In this document: piece after piece, positions 36,327 to 45,985 of the stretch
Layout of the letters: every line of letters starts with the position of its first letter
How positions within the stretch are numbered: the stretch's first letter is position 1
Assembly (NCBI GenBank): GCA_001028025.1
Contig: LDAQ01000010.1
Location: 1-64,000, forward strand
DNA: 64,000 nucleotides
Direction of reading: 5' to 3'
Origin: Faecalicatena fissicatena
GTDB lineage: Bacteria > Bacillota > Clostridia > Lachnospirales > Lachnospiraceae
Notes under the pieces: generated by a model
Told to the model about the DNA's origin: nothing
Seen by the model: only the letters and a program-made list of their open reading frames with translations
Databases searched by the model: none
Made by a program: the position numbers and the translations under genes

Positions 36327-38206
36327 TAAAAAACGCTGCAAAACGCTTTTACTTAATACTGATATTTATCCTGCTTTACTCTCCCATCGTGACCCTGATG
36401 GTGCTGTCCTTCAACAGCTCCAAAACCCGTTCCAAGTGGGGCGGCTTTACGGGCAAATGGTACGTAGCCCTTTTTCAGAACCAGGATATTATGAATGCGC
36501 TGTATACAACGCTTATCATCGCCCTCGTGTCTGCCCTGATTGCAACAATCATCGGAACGGCCGCAGCGATCGGAATACAGGCCATGAAGCCCAAATTCCG
36601 CACATTTTTAATGGGAGTCACCAATATTCCCATGCTGAATGCCGATATCGTAACCGGTATTTCACTGATGCTTCTCTTTATCGCATTCCACTTTTCACTG
36701 GGCTTCAAGACGATTCTGCTGGCTCATATTACGTTTAATATTCCCTATGTAATCCTGAGTGTTATGCCAAAGCTCAAGCAGACCAGCAAGCATACCTACG
36801 AGGCCGCCCTGGATCTGGGTGCATCTCCGGTATACGCTTTCTTTAAAGTCGTTTTTCCGGATATTATGCCGGGGGTATTTTCCGGTTTCCTGCTGGCTTT
36901 TACCATGTCGCTGGATGATTTTGTAATCACCCATTTTACAAAGGGACCCGGAGTGGATACGCTCTCCACGAAGATTTACAGCGAAGTCAGAAAAGGAATC
37001 AAGCCCGAGATGTATGCCCTGTCCACAATCATGTTCGTGACAGTCCTGCTTCTTCTTTTCCTCGTAAATATCACTCCAGATAAAAAGGAAGCTTCCGGCG
37101 GAAAGCGGCTTAAAATCCACAGGAAACACAGAGTTTCGAGAGTCGTTTTCCGAAAAGTACTGCCCACTGCGATGGTAATCGTCATCATAGCAGGCGGCTT
37201 TTTCTACGGTTCCCAGAACCGCGACGGCGGAAGCAATCAGGTAATCGTCTATAACTGGGGTGAATACCTGGATCCTGATGCCATCACCATGTTTGAGGAG
37301 GAAACCGGGATTGATGTAGTCTACGAGGAATACGAGACAAATGAAATCATGTATCCCAAGATCCAGTCCGGTGCCATCGCATACGATGCGGTCTGTCCTT
37401 CGGATTACATGGTACAGCGCATGATTGAAAATGATCTGCTCGCTGAAATTGATTTTGACAATGTTCCCAATATTAAATACATTGACAGCACTTACATGAA
37501 TCAGTCCCGCCAGTTTGACCCGGAAAACAAATACTCCGTCCCCTACCTTTTCGGTACGGTCGGTATCTTATACAATAAAACCATGGTAGACGAACCCATA
37601 GACAGCTGGAGTGTTCTCTGGGATGAAAAATACAAAGACAGCATCCTCATGCAGGACAGCGTAAGGGATGCATTCGGCGTCACACTCAAATACCTGGGCT
37701 ATTCTCTGAACTCCACAGACCTGGATGAACTGGAGGCGGCTAAAAAGCTCCTCATAGAGCAGAAACCACTGGTTCAGGCATACGTAGTAGACCAGGTCCG
37801 CGACAAAATGATAGGCAACGAGGCCGCCATAGGAGTTATCTACTCCGGCGAGGCGCTCTACACCCAGGTAGAAAACCCCGATCTGGAATACGTCATTCCA
37901 AAAGAAGGCTCCAACCTCTGGATCGACTCCTGGGTCATCCCGAAAAATGCCAAACACAAAGAAAACGCTGAAAAATTCATAAACTTCATCTGCCGTCCCG
38001 AAATAGCAAAAATGAATTTCGATTATATCACCTACTCCATCCCGAACTCCGAAGGACGCAAACTGATCGAGGACGACTGGATGCGAAACAGCAAAATAGC
38101 ATTCCCCGACCCGGAAGACCTGAAAAACTGCGAAACATTCCAATTCCTCGGAGATGAAAACGACGCCATATACAACCAACTGTGGCGGGAGGTGAAGTCG
38201 AAGTAA
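36323..38206 (+). CDS. Fused polyamine permease PotC and binding protein PotD
   Basis: A 627-residue fusion. Residues 1-255 are a PotC-like permease (six segments, EAA loop YEAALDLGASPVYAFFKVVF). Residues about 270-300 add another hydrophobic segment (VLPTAMVIVIIAGGFFYG) that takes the place of the usual lipoprotein signal and tethers the following domain. Residues 305-627 are a PotD-like solute-binding domain beginning VIVYNWGEYLDPDA. The start is TTG at 36323, overlapping the potB stop, with GGGAGGG upstream. I see no frameshift or stop between the halves. Such fusions are known in some Firmicutes. Element C begins at the base after its stop. Confidence 0.93.
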   Translation: MIKNAAKRFYLILIFILLYSPIVTLMVLSFNSSKTRSKWGGFTGKWYVALFQNQDIMNALYTTLIIALVSALIATIIGTAAAIGIQAMKPKFRTFLMGVTNIPMLNADIVTGISLMLLFIAFHFSLGFKTILLAHITFNIPYVILSVMPKLKQTSKHTYEAALDLGASPVYAFFKVVFPDIMPGVFSGFLLAFTMSLDDFVITHFTKGPGVDTLSTKIYSEVRKGIKPEMYALSTIMFVTVLLLLFLVNITPDKKEASGGKRLKIHRKHRVSRVVFRKVLPTAMVIVIIAGGFFYGSQNRDGGSNQVIVYNWGEYLDPDAITMFEEETGIDVVYEEYETNEIMYPKIQSGAIAYDAVCPSDYMVQRMIENDLLAEIDFDNVPNIKYIDSTYMNQSRQFDPENKYSVPYLFGTVGILYNKTMVDEPIDSWSVLWDEKYKDSILMQDSVRDAFGVTLKYLGYSLNSTDLDELEAAKKLLIEQKPLVQAYVVDQVRDKMIGNEAAIGVIYSGEALYTQVENPDLEYVIPKEGSNLWIDSWVIPKNAKHKENAEKFINFICRPEIAKMNFDYITYSIPNSEGRKLIEDDWMRNSKIAFPDPEDLKNCETFQFLGDENDAIYNQLWREVKSK

Positions 38207-38553
38207 GGGGGACGCTGAGTGAAAGGGGCTGGGGGCGGGGCTTCATATGCTGTTTTTTGAATCCGGCCGCTTGCTAAGAATCCGTAACAGGGAAAATGAG
38301 GGAAAGGAAGGGACTAGCCGCATTTGGCGTGAAATCTGATGATTTCACACCGCAGGCGGCTACAGAATTTGATTTTGTGAATCAAATCCTGCCCTTCCTT
38401 TCCCTCATTTTCCCTGTAACGTATTCTAAGCGCGCTTTGAGGGTTCAAAAAACAGCATATGAAGCCCCTCCCCCAGCCCCTTTCACTCAGCTAGTCGCAT
38501 CCGGGCGGATGGAATGACTTACACGGGAGCTCCTGGATGTGTGCAGCGGATGA
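38207..38553 (+). repeat. Foldback element C (family 1)
   Basis: Begins GGGGGACGC immediately after the potCD stop. The left arm (38214-38312) pairs with the right arm (38392-38491) over about 100 bases, with a few bulges. The 46-nt core lies at 38316-38361 (AGCCGC/GCGGCT, loop CTGATG 38336-38341). A second hairpin GAATTTGATT/AATCAAAT has the loop TTGTG. GCTAGTCGCATCCGG follows the right arm and the tail ends CGGATG at 38553. A reversed boundary-like GCGTCCC at 38636-38642 may be all that remains of a tail-to-tail partner. The rest of 38554-38672 shows nothing further. Confidence 0.85.
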
Positions 38554-38672
38554 GGTGACTTGCAGGCAAACGGACCGCTTTCAGAAAGCACATGCAAAGT
38601 CCCCCGCCTCCCGGCAGAACTCCCTCCTCAGACAGGCGTCCCACCTACAAAACATTTCCGCTTCAATCAAAT

Positions 38673-40346
38673 CTACACATTAAAACATCCCCCGCCGATG
38701 AATTCCCGAAGCAATGAATTCGTAGGCACTGATTCACTCCCGATCCCCACAAAGTAATCGAAGAATTTGAGCAGTCTTTTAGCCTCCACATACTCGGGAC
38801 AGTCTTTCCCCATTCCAAACAGAAGGGGTTCCACATACTGTTTTAGTACGGCCAGCTCATATAAGAGGGAAGAATTGAACATCACGTCCGCCTGTTCCTG
38901 GTAGGGGAAGATGTACTGCTCCTCTCCTTTTCTTACGGACGGCCACATGGCGATGGTGTTTTTTGCAGATGTACCTCTTGTTCTGGCGTCTCTTACGATA
39001 CGGCGTATCAGGCGGCCGTCGGTTGACGGAATCCGGTTGTGCTCATCGATGTTCAGCTGTGTCAGCGCGCTGATATATATTTTGAACTTGTTGTCATTGT
39101 TCAATGATTCTGTAAGCAGGGGATTCAGACAGTGGATTCCTTCTATGACGAGAATATCCTGGGCATTCAGTTTTTTGGGAGTGCTGCTGTAATCCCTCTT
39201 TCCCGTCTTAAAATTGAAAACGGGAAGGTAAACCTCCTCACCTGCGAGAAGCGCCTGCATATCGTCATTGAACTGCTTTACATCAATGGCCTCTATACAT
39301 TCAAAATTATAGTTGCCGTTTTCATCTTTTGGTGTTTTCTCGCGGTCTAAAAAGTAGTTGTCGACTGCGATCGGATGCGGGTGCATCCCGCCTACGCGCA
39401 GCTGAATGGAGAGCCTGTGGGAAAATGTTGTTTTTCCTGAGGAAGACGGGCCCGCGATCAACACGAACTTCACTTCCGGCCTGTCGGCGATCTGCTTGGC
39501 AATCTCTCCGATCTGACGCTCCTGGTAAGCTTCCTGCACAAGCACAACTTCACTCATATCATGCTGTGTAACCATATCATTCAGGGCTCCGACCGTATCA
39601 ATGCCCTGCAGATCCCCCCAGAGTATGGATTTTTTTAATACCTGGAACAGCTTCGGCCTTGGTACAAAGGGATCTACAGTCTCAGGCGCTTCCCGCGTAG
39701 GCATCTGTATGATAAAGCCTTCGTCATACAAATGGAGGGAATAATACTTCAGATACCCTGCATCCGGCACCATATATCCGTAGTAGTAGTCTTCGAACTC
39801 ATTCATGCTGTATATGTTGACCTTGGATACTCTTCTGTATTCAAAAAGTCTTTCTTTATCATACATCCCGTGTTTTCGAAACAGCTCCACTGCCTTTGTC
39901 GTATGGATGGAGCGTTTCTCAATCCGGATTCTTTCTTCCACAAGTCTCTGCATACGGTCATTCACTTTATCCAGAAATTCCTGGCTGAGTTTCACGTTTC
40001 CTTCTACCGTACAGTAATAGCCCTTACTCAGAGAAAAATGAATTCTGACACGCTCTACCTTGTCATGGCCTCCGACGTCATGTACCGCTTTGACAAGCAT
40101 AAAACACAGGCTTCTCTTGTAGGTCTCGTATCCTATGCGATTTTCCGTTGTGATAAATTCTATCTCTCTGCAGTCTGGTTCCAGTTTTTTATCCAGCTCC
40201 TGAAGCTGATACTGATTGATAAAAACGAGCACAATCTGATGTTCATATCTGTCCTGGTACTCCCTGGCGATCTCCTGATAAGTAATTCCTGCCGTATATT
40301 CCTTTATCTCTTCTCCAATGCGTACTGTACAAGTTGTTGATTCCAT
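38673..40346 (-). CDS. TGS-domain nucleoside (uridine-like) kinase
   Basis: 557 residues. Residues 1-65 are a TGS-like domain, residues 66-260 resemble the editing/second domain region of threonyl-tRNA synthetase, and residues 285-500 are a uridine-kinase-like P-loop domain (VLIAGPSSSGKTTFSHRLSI, VIEGIHCLNPLL, RLIRRIVRDARTRGTSA). The family is common in Clostridia and is annotated as nucleoside kinase; substrate and role of the tRNA-synthetase-like front are unknown. It lies downstream of nif3 with a 101-base gap. Confidence 0.88.
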   Translation of the reverse strand: MESTTCTVRIGEEIKEYTAGITYQEIAREYQDRYEHQIVLVFINQYQLQELDKKLEPDCREIEFITTENRIGYETYKRSLCFMLVKAVHDVGGHDKVERVRIHFSLSKGYYCTVEGNVKLSQEFLDKVNDRMQRLVEERIRIEKRSIHTTKAVELFRKHGMYDKERLFEYRRVSKVNIYSMNEFEDYYYGYMVPDAGYLKYYSLHLYDEGFIIQMPTREAPETVDPFVPRPKLFQVLKKSILWGDLQGIDTVGALNDMVTQHDMSEVVLVQEAYQERQIGEIAKQIADRPEVKFVLIAGPSSSGKTTFSHRLSIQLRVGGMHPHPIAVDNYFLDREKTPKDENGNYNFECIEAIDVKQFNDDMQALLAGEEVYLPVFNFKTGKRDYSSTPKKLNAQDILVIEGIHCLNPLLTESLNNDNKFKIYISALTQLNIDEHNRIPSTDGRLIRRIVRDARTRGTSAKNTIAMWPSVRKGEEQYIFPYQEQADVMFNSSLLYELAVLKQYVEPLLFGMGKDCPEYVEAKRLLKFFDYFVGIGSESVPTNSLLREFIGGGCFNV

Positions 40347-40447
40347 AGACTTCCCTTTCCGCAGTTTTGCTGCATGATGATCTGATCTTCATAAAAAGTA
40401 TAATAACCGGCAGGCCGCCGGACATTCACAGATGACCAGACACTCTT

Positions 40448-41230
40448 TTATAACACCTGAAATGGATGAATGATCGGTGCAGTTACTACCTTCAGGCAAG
40501 GCAGCCTTGTCTGAAGGAATTCTTTCATATCATCTATAAAAATATATTCTGTCCCGTAATGGCCCGCATCTATAACCGCCAGCCCCTGTTCGACTGCATC
40601 CAGGCCATCGTGATGGCCGATGTCACCGGTCACCAGTACATCAGCTCCCGTCCGCAGGGCAGGTAAAACCGCGCTTTTGCCAGATCCCGGAGAGACAGCC
40701 AGTCTGACGACCTTTCTGTCCATATCTCCAAACACTTTTACAGAACCTAATCCCAGTTTATTCTTCACATAGACGCAGCATTCCTCAAGTGTCATAGTAT
40801 TTTTGAGCGCGCCGGCTCTGCCGATTCCTTCCGGCACACCATTTATCTCCGATGTAATGTCCAGTACTTCTGTATCTTCCAGCTCCAGAATCCTTCCGGA
40901 AAGCTCTGCCATACCAAGGACATCGTAATTTGTATGCATTGCATAATAAGAAATATCAGACTGAATCAGATTCACAATTCTTCTGCTGATAAAATCCTCG
41001 TCCGTGACGTGCTTTAAGGGCGAAAAAATCAGCGGATGGTGGGTGATCAGCATATCCGCCCCCGCTTCTTTTGCCTGCTCAATTACCTTTTCCGTGGCAT
41101 CCAGAGCAAGGTAAACGCAGTTTACTTCTTTTTCTGACCGGCCTGCCTGCAGGCCCACATTGTCAAAATCCAGCGCCGCCGATTTTGGATAGGCAGCCTC
41201 TATTACTGTTATGATTTCCTTACAAAGCAT
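40448..41230 (-). CDS. Nif3-like dinuclear metal-centre protein
   Basis: 260 residues from MLCKEIITVIE at 41230. ITHHPLIF and DIGHHDGLDAVEQGL carry the His/Asp/Glu ligands expected for a two-metal site. Often annotated as GTP cyclohydrolase I type 2, but its role is not settled. The ATG overlaps the end of trmK by 11 bases, the standard trmK-nif3 pairing in Firmicutes. Confidence 0.93.
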   Translation of the reverse strand: MLCKEIITVIEAAYPKSAALDFDNVGLQAGRSEKEVNCVYLALDATEKVIEQAKEAGADMLITHHPLIFSPLKHVTDEDFISRRIVNLIQSDISYYAMHTNYDVLGMAELSGRILELEDTEVLDITSEINGVPEGIGRAGALKNTMTLEECCVYVKNKLGLGSVKVFGDMDRKVVRLAVSPGSGKSAVLPALRTGADVLVTGDIGHHDGLDAVEQGLAVIDAGHYGTEYIFIDDMKEFLQTRLPCLKVVTAPIIHPFQVL

Positions 41231-41930
41231 AGTACTCCAGCCCCTTTCTGGCATAGTTCAATTCTTCTCTCAGCTCTTTTGTTCGATGTTGGGCACTTTG
41301 GCTGTTCTGTTTTTCAAGATTTTTCAGTATCTCTGATTTTAAGGCTGTCTCGCGTTCCAGAAATTCTTTTAAAACCGGATGCCGGCCCGTCAGCAGATGT
41401 TTTCCATATCGGATCTCCACTTCACTCCAGCTTTCTGCATGAGGCATATTTCCGGATGGTGTTCTCACCTTCATCATGGGATAAAATTTTCCATCCTCAA
41501 GTACCATATCTTCCTGGATAAACAAAAAACCTTCCTCTAAAAGAAAGGCTCTGACTCTTGCTATTTCCGACTGCGGCTGCAGAATGCATTCCTTCAGTCC
41601 GGCAATAATCTCCGGGCTGTTTTTCAGAATCCGGATCATCAGGCCGCCGCCCATGCCTGCCAGTACCACCGTCTCTGCTTCTCCCGGAAGAAGTTCAGCC
41701 AGACCGTCCGAAAGACGAAGTTTTATCCGGTCTGACATTCCATTTTCTTCTACGTGCTCCCTGGCACGTCCAAGAGGCCCCTCATTGATATCCAGCGCAA
41801 TGGCGGACGGGTTCAGCCCATGTTCCATAAGATAGATCGGGATATAGGCATGATCTGTGCCTACATCCGCCATAATATAACCGGCAGTCACCAGATCGGC
41901 AACTGCCTGCAGTCTCTTTGATAATTCCAT
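41220..41930 (-). CDS. trmK: tRNA (adenine(22)-N1)-methyltransferase
   Basis: 236 residues, class I SAM methyltransferase that makes m1A22 in tRNA. ADVGTDHAYIPIYLMEHG is the SAM-binding loop, followed by ALDINEGPLGRAREH; AGMGGGLMIRIL is family-specific. The C-terminal third is a coiled coil (about 170-230). It follows rpoD by 10 bases. Confidence 0.95.
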   Translation of the reverse strand: MELSKRLQAVADLVTAGYIMADVGTDHAYIPIYLMEHGLNPSAIALDINEGPLGRAREHVEENGMSDRIKLRLSDGLAELLPGEAETVVLAGMGGGLMIRILKNSPEIIAGLKECILQPQSEIARVRAFLLEEGFLFIQEDMVLEDGKFYPMMKVRTPSGNMPHAESWSEVEIRYGKHLLTGRHPVLKEFLERETALKSEILKNLEKQNSQSAQHRTKELREELNYARKGLEYYAL

Positions 41931-41940
41931 ATGCCTGTAC

Positions 41941-43050
41941 CTAGTCCAGATAATCTCTGAGCTTGCGGCTCCGGCTTGGATGGCGCAGCTTGCGGAGTGC
42001 TTTTGCCTCTATCTGACGGATACGCTCACGGGTAACATCAAACTCTTTTCCCACTTCTTCCAGTGTTCTGGCCCTGCCGTCATTCATACCGAAACGCAGG
42101 CGCAGCACCTTCTGCTCCCTCTCTGTCAGAGTATCCAGCACCTCATCCAGCTGCTCTTTCAGCAGAGTCTGTGCTGCCGCCTCTGCCGGAACAGGTACAT
42201 TGTCATCCTGTATAAAATCGCCCAGATGGCTGTCTTCTTCTTCTCCGATGGGAGTCTCCAGAGATACCGGTTCCTGGGAGATCTTGAGAATCTCACGCAC
42301 ACGCTCTACAGGCATGTCCAGTTCCTTTGCAATCTCTTCCGGCGTGGGTTCGCGCCCCAATTCCTGCAAAAGCTGTCTGGATACACGGATCAGTTTGTTG
42401 ATTGTCTCAACCATATGCACCGGAATACGGATCGTTCTTGCCTGATCTGCAATCGCCCTTGTGATTGCCTGACGGATCCACCATGTTGCATAAGTACTGA
42501 ACTTATACCCTTTATGGTAGTCAAACTTCTCTACCGCCTTGATCAGACCTAAGTTTCCTTCCTGTATCAGGTCGAGGAAGAGCATTCCACGGCCCACATA
42601 TCTTTTCGCAATACTTACAACCAGACGGAGGTTTGCCTCAGCAAGTTCTTTCTTCGCATCCTCATCCCCGTCCTCCATGCGCTGTGCCAGCTCAATCTCT
42701 CTCTCCGCACTCAAAAGCGGAACCTTACCGATCTCTTTCAGATACATACGCACAGGATCTTCTATACTGATGCCATCCGGCACAGAAAGGTCGATATTCT
42801 CCATATCCACCTCTTCTTCATCAGTAATGATGACCTCAACATCAACGTCATCCTCATCTCCGCTGATACGAAGCACATCAATATTATTTGACTCAAGATG
42901 GTCAAATACCTTTTCCATCTGCTCTGCGTCCAGCTCCATGTCATTGAAAAAGTCATTGATTTCCTGAAGTTCCAGGATACTCTTCTTTTTCTTGCCCAGC
43001 ACAACAAGTTCTTTCAGCCTCTCGTCAAATTTCTGTGTGTTTTCTTCCAT
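41941..43050 (-). CDS. rpoD: Primary sigma factor SigA (RpoD)
   Basis: 369 residues, the housekeeping sigma factor. A short acidic N-terminal region 1.1 (1-110) is followed by regions 1.2-2 (DPVRMYLKEIGKVPLLS, YATWWIRQAITRAIADQ, which opens the -10), region 3 and region 4 (EVGKEFDVTRERIRQIEAKA, -35 helix). The sequence fits the TTGACA-17-TATAAT promoters seen in the window. Stands between dnaG and trmK in a macromolecular-synthesis-like cluster. Confidence 0.98.
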   Translation of the reverse strand: MEENTQKFDERLKELVVLGKKKKSILELQEINDFFNDMELDAEQMEKVFDHLESNNIDVLRISGDEDDVDVEVIITDEEEVDMENIDLSVPDGISIEDPVRMYLKEIGKVPLLSAEREIELAQRMEDGDEDAKKELAEANLRLVVSIAKRYVGRGMLFLDLIQEGNLGLIKAVEKFDYHKGYKFSTYATWWIRQAITRAIADQARTIRIPVHMVETINKLIRVSRQLLQELGREPTPEEIAKELDMPVERVREILKISQEPVSLETPIGEEEDSHLGDFIQDDNVPVPAEAAAQTLLKEQLDEVLDTLTEREQKVLRLRFGMNDGRARTLEEVGKEFDVTRERIRQIEAKALRKLRHPSRSRKLRDYLD

Positions 43051-43107
43051 GTGTCCATCCTTCCTTTGCCTATACCCGGTATAGGGCTATCTTGTTTTAT
43101 TTTATCC

Positions 43108-44880
43108 TTATTCAATAGAAATATGCAGTTTCTTTATATCATCAAGTTTGCGCTTCTCTTCCATCAGCCTCTGCAGACCTGCCATATCCGTAGGATCCAG
43201 GTGCATTGTCCGGTAATCGATGCTGTGTCCCTTAACCCGCAGTATCGTCTCCTTTAATGCCTGTTCCTGCTCCTCTCTGGTAGACAGTTCCCTGATTTTA
43301 GTATGGAATAAAGAAGCAGCTTCCCTGTGCTCTTCTTCTGCTGTAAAATGATTCAATATCTTTGCCGGATTCAGTTCTCCTGCTTCATACTGCTCGTAAA
43401 GCAGATCAGCCACGGTCCTGTACAGTTCCTCTGTAAAATCTTCCGGACTTATGTAACGTTTGATTGTACCAAATAACTTAACATCCTCGATCATCCAAGT
43501 TAAAAGTATCTTCTGGGAAACGAGAATGCCGTCTTCCTTCGGCTTTCCGCCGCCTGCCTGTTTGGGCCTCGCCGCGGGCTTCGCCATGCCTTCGCTGATG
43601 GCGGTTTTGGTTACAAGCTTCTGCAGGCTTTCTTCGCTGACCCTGTATGACTTTGCCACAGCTTCAATATAATTATTCCTCTCCAGCTCGTCCTCAAACC
43701 CCATCAGACGTTTTGCTGTTTCTTTAAAAAATGCGGTCTTCCCTTCCGGGGATTCCATATCATAGTTCTTCGCCAGTATCTCAAGGCTGAACAGAAAACC
43801 GTTTCTGGCGCTGCCAATCCGCTTTTCAAACTCATCCGCCCCCAGATTCTTTATGAATTCATCGGGGTCTTTATAGGGATCCATTCGGATTACCTTGGCG
43901 GAAATCCCTGCCTCCTTCAGAATCGGTACGGCACGGAGCGCTGCTTTTGTCCCTGCTTCATCACTGTCATAAGTCAGATATACCTCCTGTACATAGCGCT
44001 TGATTAAAGAGGCATGTCCGGTTGTCAGGGCCGTTCCCAGTGAAGCCACCGCATTCGTAAAACCTGCCTGATGCAGAGAGATCACGTCCATATACCCCTC
44101 ACATATAAGTAAATAAGGCTTCCTCGAAGTGCGGGCACGGTTCAGCCCGTACAGATTGCGGCTTTTATCAAATATAGCCGTCTCCGGGGAGTTCAGGTAC
44201 TTGGGCTTCCCATCCCCCATAACACGGCCGCCGAATCCGATTACCCGGTTATTGACATCCATAATAGGAAACATCACCCGGTTCCAGAACTTATCGTACA
44301 CGCCATTTTTTTCGTCTGTATTGATCAGCCCGGCCTGACGGATCAGATCTTCGCTGTATCCCTTTTTCCGCAGATACTGAAACAGGTCATTGCTGTATTT
44401 GTTGGAGTAGCCCAGGCCAAAGGCCTTGATCGTATCATCAGACAGCTCCCTGTTCGTTAAATATGTATACGCAGTTTTTCCCTGCTCTGTTTTCAGCTGT
44501 ACATAAAAATACTGCGCAGCAACTTTGTTAATTTCCAGAAGCGTTGCGCGCAATCCGGCTTTTTCTTTTGCTTCTTTTGAGTACTCCATCTCGGGAAGTT
44601 CCACCCCGGCCCTGTCGGCCAGGAACTTCACGGCTTCTATAAACGAAAAATTCTCATATTCCATCAGAAATGTAAAAACATTGCCGCCGGCGCCGCAGCC
44701 AAAGCAGTAATACATCTGCTTTCCTCTGCTCACGGAAAAAGATGGCGATTTTTCATTGTGGAACGGGCAGAGTCCAAAATAAGAACTTCCTTTTTTCTGA
44801 AGCCGCACATAACCGGATATCACATCCACGATGTCATTTTTCATTCTTACTTCTTCTATTAATTCCTCTGGATAATACAT
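43108..44880 (-). CDS. dnaG: DNA primase
   Basis: 590 residues from MYYPEELIEEVRMKND at 44880 (GGAGG five bases upstream; the TTG at 44892 overlaps that site). The zinc domain is near residue 40-64 (CPFHNEKSPSF, YYCFGCGAGG), the TOPRIM core holds LICEGYMDVISLHQAG and YDSDEAGTKAA, and the C-terminal helicase-binding region is helical. It makes the RNA primers for replication. Confidence 0.97.
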   Translation of the reverse strand: MYYPEELIEEVRMKNDIVDVISGYVRLQKKGSSYFGLCPFHNEKSPSFSVSRGKQMYYCFGCGAGGNVFTFLMEYENFSFIEAVKFLADRAGVELPEMEYSKEAKEKAGLRATLLEINKVAAQYFYVQLKTEQGKTAYTYLTNRELSDDTIKAFGLGYSNKYSNDLFQYLRKKGYSEDLIRQAGLINTDEKNGVYDKFWNRVMFPIMDVNNRVIGFGGRVMGDGKPKYLNSPETAIFDKSRNLYGLNRARTSRKPYLLICEGYMDVISLHQAGFTNAVASLGTALTTGHASLIKRYVQEVYLTYDSDEAGTKAALRAVPILKEAGISAKVIRMDPYKDPDEFIKNLGADEFEKRIGSARNGFLFSLEILAKNYDMESPEGKTAFFKETAKRLMGFEDELERNNYIEAVAKSYRVSEESLQKLVTKTAISEGMAKPAARPKQAGGGKPKEDGILVSQKILLTWMIEDVKLFGTIKRYISPEDFTEELYRTVADLLYEQYEAGELNPAKILNHFTAEEEHREAASLFHTKIRELSTREEQEQALKETILRVKGHSIDYRTMHLDPTDMAGLQRLMEEKRKLDDIKKLHISIE

Positions 44881-44940
44881 ATATTCCTCCAATAAATGAA
44901 AGCCCTATAATATATATTCGACAAAACTTTCTGATTTCCT

Positions 44941-45942
44941 TTAATTTTTCCACGCTTCCGGCACAAAAAATTCTTCATATTTTTTAACTGCGTAATTATC
45001 TGTCATTCCCGCTATGTAATCACATACCACCTGTTCTCTGCAGCTGCCTGTCTTGTCAATTGCACGCAGGTACTGTTCGGGAAGCTGTTCGAGGTGATGG
45101 ATATAATAATCATATAACTGCTCTATCAGGCGGACCGCCTTGTCTTCTTCTCCTTTTGCCTTCGGATTCATATACACGTTATCAAACATATACTTCCTAA
45201 GGCCTATCATTGCATTTTCCACCTCTTCGGACATAATAATAGCCGGTTTATCCATGCTGTGGATGATAACGTCATGCACCATGGTATTCAGACGTTCTTT
45301 ACTGGTATTGCCGAGAATCCTGCGGTATTTTGACGGAATATCTTCCTCCACCAGAATACCGCCCCGGATTGCATCATCAATATCATGGTTGATATATGCA
45401 ATCTTATCCGACAGGCGCAGTACCTGCCCCTCCAGAGTATGAGGCTCTCCCGATGTGGGGTGATTCAGTATCCCGTCCAGCACTTCCCAGGTCAGATTCA
45501 GGCCGGCCCCCTGTTTCTCGACACACTCTACAACCCTCACACTCTGTTTATTGTGGGAAAAATGATAGACATTGTTCAGAGCACGCTCTCCAGCATGGCC
45601 AAAGGGTGTATGCCCCAGATCATGCCCCAGTGCGATTGCCTCAACCAGATCTTCATTCAGCCTGAGGGCTTTTGCGATTGTTCTAGCATTCTGAGAAACT
45701 TCCAGTGTATGCGTCAGCCTGGTTCTGTAATGATCCCCTTTGGGAAGAAGAAAAACCTGTGTCTTCTGCTTCAGCCGCCTGAAGGACTTACAATGCAGTA
45801 TGCGGTCCCTGTCGCGCTGAAACACGGGCCGGATATCACATTCCGGCTCCGTCTTTCTTCTTCCCTTTGAATTTCTGCTGAAGGTTGCATAAGGGCTTAA
45901 ATATTCCAGTTCTCGTTCTTCCAGCTGCTCTCTGATTGTCAT
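44941..45942 (-). CDS. dgt: dGTPase-like HD phosphohydrolase
   Basis: 333 residues from MTIREQLEERELEYLSPYAT at 45942. HD-domain metal ligands: RTRLTHTLEVSQ (H), ALGHDLGHTPFGHAGE (HD) and the later YINHDIDDAIRGG. Hydrolyses dGTP or other dNTPs to nucleoside and triphosphate. It is the first gene of the dgt-dnaG-rpoD-trmK-nif3 run. The start further upstream at 46032 would lie in the repeat array. Confidence 0.93.
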   Translation of the reverse strand: MTIREQLEERELEYLSPYATFSRNSKGRRKTEPECDIRPVFQRDRDRILHCKSFRRLKQKTQVFLLPKGDHYRTRLTHTLEVSQNARTIAKALRLNEDLVEAIALGHDLGHTPFGHAGERALNNVYHFSHNKQSVRVVECVEKQGAGLNLTWEVLDGILNHPTSGEPHTLEGQVLRLSDKIAYINHDIDDAIRGGILVEEDIPSKYRRILGNTSKERLNTMVHDVIIHSMDKPAIIMSEEVENAMIGLRKYMFDNVYMNPKAKGEEDKAVRLIEQLYDYYIHHLEQLPEQYLRAIDKTGSCREQVVCDYIAGMTDNYAVKKYEEFFVPEAWKN

Positions 45943-45985
45943 AGGCCTATTCCTCACACTGAATACTGACTGCAGGTGACAAAAC

